Shown here: positions 62,801 to 64,000 of the stretch, piece by piece | How the letters are laid out: every line of letters starts with the position of its first letter | Position numbering within the stretch: position 1 is the first letter of the stretch | Assembly (NCBI RefSeq): GCF_030463565.1 | Contig: NC_134643.1 | Coordinates: 72,001-136,000 of the forward strand | Reading direction: 5' to 3' | Source: Pelecanus crispus | Taxonomy: Eukaryota > Chordata > Aves > Pelecaniformes > Pelecanidae | DNA length: 64,000 nucleotides | Position numbers and translations under genes: made by a program | The notes under the pieces: generated by a model | Seen by the model: only the letters and a program-made list of their open reading frames with translations | What the model was told of the DNA's origin: nothing | Databases searched by the model: none

Positions 62801-63272
62801 GCTGGCTGGGGCAGTGCAACAGGGAGGTGGTGGCTTACACCATCAGCAGTGGTGAAAAGATTTGGACTTGGTAGTTTAAATTTCTTTTTCTGAGAAGGTC
62901 ATTCCTCTCAGAATGAGACCTGACTGGGGAACACAGAAGCTTCATCTTTCATCTGTGAAGTCTTGCTCCTTCTCTGTTTATCTGTGCTGTTTGGGGGTTG
63001 GATGACATGAACTCTGAGGGTTATCAGAATGCGTGTTCTGTATTCTCCTCCTGGGGGTGGGGTGGGAGGAGGAATGTAAAACCAGCGCTCTCTGGGGTTA
63101 TCTTTGTGACTATCTTTTCTGAACAATTTTTGCAGATGGAGATGATGAGATTTCTTTTGATCCTGACGACACAATCACACACATCGAGATGGTAGATGAA
63201 GGCTGGTGGCGGGGTCAGTGCCGGGGCAAAGTAGGCCTCTTTCCAGCAAATTACGTGAAGCTTCTGCAGTGA
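47797..63272 (+). CDS. HCLS1: HCLS1 (HS1, LckBP1), 14 coding exons
   Basis: HS1 is the blood-cell relative of cortactin. It binds Arp2/3 and actin filaments and is phosphorylated by Syk and Src-family kinases after antigen-receptor signalling. Exons: 47797-47880, 49735-49808, 50838-50967, 52213-52323, 53009-53063, 55472-55582, 56110-56220, 56868-56923, 59934-60003, 60247-60383, 61022-61132, 61636-61945, 62689-62760, 63136-63272. They total 1,569 nt and keep phase, giving 522 aa. Order: acidic N-terminus with DDW (about residue 20), four complete 37-residue repeats (97-244) plus a half repeat, charged helix (about 275-313), TPPTLPPRP (359-367), tyrosines in YEEL/YEVI contexts (395, 414, 438), SH3 (about 467-522) with ALYDY and the FPANYVKLL end. 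I recall human HS1 as 486 aa with 3.5 repeats, so this form has one more. Cortactin is excluded by its 6.5 repeats and by the neighbour GOLGB1. Confidence 0.96.
47911..47930. repeat. (TGG)n microsatellite
   Basis: About seven TGG units, 30 nt inside the first coding intron of HCLS1. Confidence 0.9.
47931..49390 (+). other. HCLS1 intron left of the CpG island
   Basis: AT-rich unique sequence without recognisable elements. Confidence 0.6.
49391..50250. promoter_or_regulatory. Intragenic CpG island over HCLS1 coding exon 2
   Basis: About 860 bp of dense CpG and G/C runs (GGGGCGGAGCGGCCCGGGGG type), sharply different from the AT-rich flanks. It starts just after the AT-rich region at 49050-49390. 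It may be an internal promoter or a bird-typical GC-rich island. Long frames on both strands here are caused by base composition. Confidence 0.8.
49735..49808 (+). CDS. HCLS1: HCLS1 coding exon 2, inside a CpG island
   Basis: Acceptor is TTCGCTCTGCAG|AA and donor CGA|GTGAGT; phase 2 out. Encodes [20 protein letters not shown] then AEHI, conserved in HS1. Codons are GC-ending, unlike the other exons, because of the surrounding island. Confidence 0.95.
50251..50837 (+). other. HCLS1 intron right of the CpG island
   Basis: Moderately GC-rich unique sequence; nothing recognised. Confidence 0.6.
50838..50967 (+). CDS. HCLS1: HCLS1 coding exon 3
   Basis: Acceptor is CTGTCTCACCAG|CA and donor AAG|GTAACA. 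Reads [20 protein letters not shown] and then the partial repeat [16 protein letters not shown] that leads into the repeat array. Confidence 0.95.
50968..53008 (+). other. HCLS1 introns around exon 4
   Basis: Introns 50968-52212 and 52324-53008 are unique sequence. The small overlapping frames are unsupported. Confidence 0.6.
52213..52323 (+). CDS. HCLS1: HCLS1 coding exon 4 (repeat 1)
   Basis: Exactly one 37-residue repeat in 111 nt: [20 protein letters not shown] ... [15 protein letters not shown]. The first residue is Cys where other repeats start with Ser or Ala. Donor AAG|GTGTGT. Confidence 0.95.
53009..53063 (+). CDS. HCLS1: HCLS1 coding exon 5 (repeat 2, first half), GC donor
   Basis: Acceptor is TTCTTGTTCCAG|TC. 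The coding sequence [18 protein letters not shown] ends in phase 1 at AAAG|GCAAGT, a consensus GC-AG donor. A normal GT site, ACAAAG|GTGAGG, lies 30 nt earlier (exon end 53033), also in phase 1. Using it would drop ten residues of the repeat. The longer form matches the family, so GC is preferred. Confidence 0.85.
53064..53699 (+). other. HCLS1 GC-AG intron, left part
   Basis: Unique sequence following the GC donor; no element seen. Confidence 0.55.
53700..54005 (+). mobile_element. Two short CR1 3' ends in tandem
   Basis: First tail 53700-53835 (GTGGCACTTTGGGACATGGT ... CCTTTCCAACCTTAATGATT). Second about 53850-54003 (CCAGCCACCAAGCCAGG ... TCTTTTCCAACCTAAACAGT). Both in gene sense. The second shares its subtype marker with the copy at 4211. 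Confidence 0.85.
54006..55471 (+). other. HCLS1 GC-AG intron, right part
   Basis: AT-rich to about 54990, then C/T-rich from about 55130 to the acceptor (TCCTCCTCCCTGG-like runs). No element recognised. Confidence 0.6.
55472..55582 (+). CDS. HCLS1: HCLS1 coding exon 6 (repeats 2-3)
   Basis: Acceptor CACCACCTCAG|AT, donor AAAG|GTGAGC, phase 1 both ends. [19 protein letters not shown] completes repeat 2 and [18 protein letters not shown] opens repeat 3. Confidence 0.95.
55583..56867 (+). other. HCLS1 introns around exon 7
   Basis: Introns 55583-56109 and 56221-56867, unique sequence, nothing recognised. Confidence 0.6.
56110..56220 (+). CDS. HCLS1: HCLS1 coding exon 7 (repeats 3-4)
   Basis: The acceptor (GTGGCTGAAG|AC) has a weak pyrimidine tract; donor ACAG|GTAGGG; phase 1 both ends. 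[19 protein letters not shown] completes repeat 3. [18 protein letters not shown] is a divergent repeat 4, with Asp-His replacing the usual aromatic-Lys pair. This 111-nt unit is the probable extra repeat relative to human HS1. Confidence 0.9.
56868..56923 (+). CDS. HCLS1: HCLS1 coding exon 8 (end of repeat 4)
   Basis: Acceptor TTTCCATACAG|AC, donor AAG|GTAAGA. Encodes [19 protein letters not shown], closest to the last full repeat of mammalian HS1. Confidence 0.94.
56924..59933 (+). other. Largest HCLS1 intron (3.0 kb)
   Basis: Unique sequence with no recognised transposon, RNA gene or conserved frame. Several frames of about 150 codons on both strands have no family resemblance. Confidence 0.6.
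59934..60003 (+). CDS. HCLS1: HCLS1 coding exon 9 (half repeat and linker)
   Basis: Acceptor CTTCCTCTTGCAG|AG, donor GCAG|GTGAGA; phase 1 out. SAAGFNEM is the terminal half repeat, followed by [14 protein letters not shown]. Confidence 0.93.
60247..60383 (+). CDS. HCLS1: HCLS1 coding exon 10 (charged helix)
   Basis: Acceptor CTTCTCCACAG|GA, donor GAG|GTGAGC; phase 0 out. Encodes [20 protein letters not shown] and an Arg/Glu-rich helix (residues about 275-313), as in HS1 and cortactin. Confidence 0.94.
61022..61132 (+). CDS. HCLS1: HCLS1 coding exon 11 (NAGNAG acceptor)
   Basis: TTTTTCTCCAGCAG allows an exon start at 61022 (adds Gln) or 61025. The donor is a weak CAG|GTGCCA at 61133; the frame is open beyond it, but the next exon joins in phase 0 and matches the family. 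Encodes [20 protein letters not shown] and a variable linker. Confidence 0.75.
61636..61945 (+). CDS. HCLS1: HCLS1 coding exon 12 (proline and tyrosine motifs)
   Basis: Acceptor TTCATGGCAG|GA, donor CTGG|GTGAGT; phase 1 out. Contains TPPTLPPRP, a candidate SH3 ligand, then [20 protein letters not shown] and [11 protein letters not shown]. Three DYE motifs are kinase and SH2-ligand candidates equivalent to the Syk/Lyn sites of human HS1. Confidence 0.92.
62689..62760 (+). CDS. HCLS1: HCLS1 coding exon 13 (start of SH3)
   Basis: Acceptor TGTCTTCTGCAG|GG, donor GGAG|GTGGGT; phase 1 both ends. [20 protein letters not shown] then YQG opens the SH3 domain. Confidence 0.94.
63136..63272 (+). CDS. 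HCLS1: HCLS1 last coding exon (SH3 and stop)
   Basis: Acceptor CAATTTTTGCAG|AT, TGA at 63270-63272. [20 protein letters not shown] and [12 protein letters not shown] contain the SH3 ligand-groove residues (WW, P, Y). Confidence 0.97.
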
Positions 63273-64000
63273 AACCAGCATTGTCCAAGCTGCTTCCTTC
63301 CAAACTTTTGCCTCTCTCTGCTTCAGCCTTTTATGTGTTACTAGCTTAATTTGGCTTGGCCTGGCGTGTCTACATGCAAGAAATACCAAGGAGCAAACTG
63401 GCAGTGTCTGAGGGAAAGTTTTGGCCTGTGCCCAAGAGGACTTTGGTTCCCATCTACTTCCAGATGGGTAAGGTGGTATGGTTTAAGAGCATGTGAGTGC
63501 GATGTAAGACTTCTCTTCTACCTAGGCTGTTCCACATGTCAGCCAGCAAGCTTGCAGGAATGTGTCCATTCCTGTTCCCAACAGGGCAATTCACAGGAAA
63601 GAAACACCATCTCTAATCCAGTCAAGGCAGAAGGGACATGAGCTATGGTACCTTTTTAAGTTGCTCTGGCCCTGGATCTCATCCTGCCCAGGGGTCAAGG
63701 AAAAGAGCACTGTGAAGGTCAAAATTGCCTTTTTTTCCCCAAGAAGGCTTTCCACTTGCAGGATGAACTGTGTTTGCAGCACACGGTAGAGAAATATGAA
63801 CCTGGTCTATTTGGGCAGATTTCAGGGCTGGGTCCTGGGAATGTTTGAACATCACAGTGAACACTGCTGACTTTTCCTGCACACAGACACAAGTTTGGCT
63901 GTAGCGAACTGTTCCATTAAAAAAGAGAAGTGTGTGCTGGCTGAATGAAAATGTGGGATGATCTTGCTAAGGTGGGACATCACTTGCTTGATTTCCCTCT
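63273..64000 (+). other. HCLS1: HCLS1 3' UTR, then downstream sequence
   Basis: No AATAAA in this stretch. ATTAAA at 63916-63921 followed by TGTGTGCTGG at 63931 is the best poly(A) site, giving a UTR of about 660 nt. The remaining bases show no further gene. Confidence 0.6.

Noticed and set aside
1..64000. CRISPR arrays, tRNA or rRNA genes, prokaryotic operons
   Set aside because: No regularly spaced direct repeats, no cloverleaf or rRNA segments recognised, and the gene structure is vertebrate throughout.

Overview
The window is vertebrate nuclear DNA, almost certainly from a bird. It has long GT-AG introns, many CR1 LINE fragments with the octamer-like ATTCTATGATTCT tail, an ERV-L-like provirus and a GC-rich CpG island. 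Two genes lie in tandem on the + strand, GOLGB1 (giantin) followed by HCLS1 (HS1). The order and relative orientation match what I recall of human 3q13.33, so this is a conserved block and not an accessory island.

Positions 1-37901 hold the last 16 coding exons of GOLGB1; the 5' exons lie left of the window. The joined exons total 8,820 nt (2,939 codons plus stop) and keep phase at every junction. One giant exon of 5,033 nt and one of 1,951 nt encode most of the coiled coil. The last exon encodes the C-terminal membrane anchor. The 3' UTR carries three candidate poly(A) signals between 39269 and 39761.

The GOLGB1 introns are full of transposable elements. All CR1 fragments there are antisense to the gene. 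The intron 18165-26715 contains a complete provirus on the minus strand at 18801-25701. It has two 571-bp LTRs that seem to differ at one base, a 5-bp target duplication, a tRNA-Lys1,2-type primer site, long open gag and pro-pol frames separated by one in-frame TAG, and no env. A decayed LTR related to this family lies at about 32180-32480, and part of an unrelated LTR lies at 3451-3780.

Positions 39890-44760 (intergenic) are a block of sense-strand CR1: a long copy with endonuclease and RT regions, interrupted by a second CR1, then a third. Positions 44761-47796 are unique sequence that should contain the HCLS1 promoter and 5' UTR exon.

Positions 47797-63272 hold 14 coding exons of HCLS1 (1,569 nt, 522 aa). 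They encode an N-terminal acidic Arp2/3-binding segment, four full cortactin/HS1 37-residue repeats (I recall three in human HS1), a charged helix, a proline/tyrosine-rich segment and a C-terminal SH3 domain. One intron appears to use a GC donor. A CpG island covers the second coding exon.

The two host genes act in separate places: giantin tethers Golgi membranes, and HS1 regulates branched actin downstream of immune-receptor kinases. I found no CRISPR array, operon or prokaryotic-type system. The observations most worth checking are the young provirus and its gag/pol organisation, the extra HS1 repeat, the GC-AG intron with a competing in-phase GT donor, and the internal CpG island.
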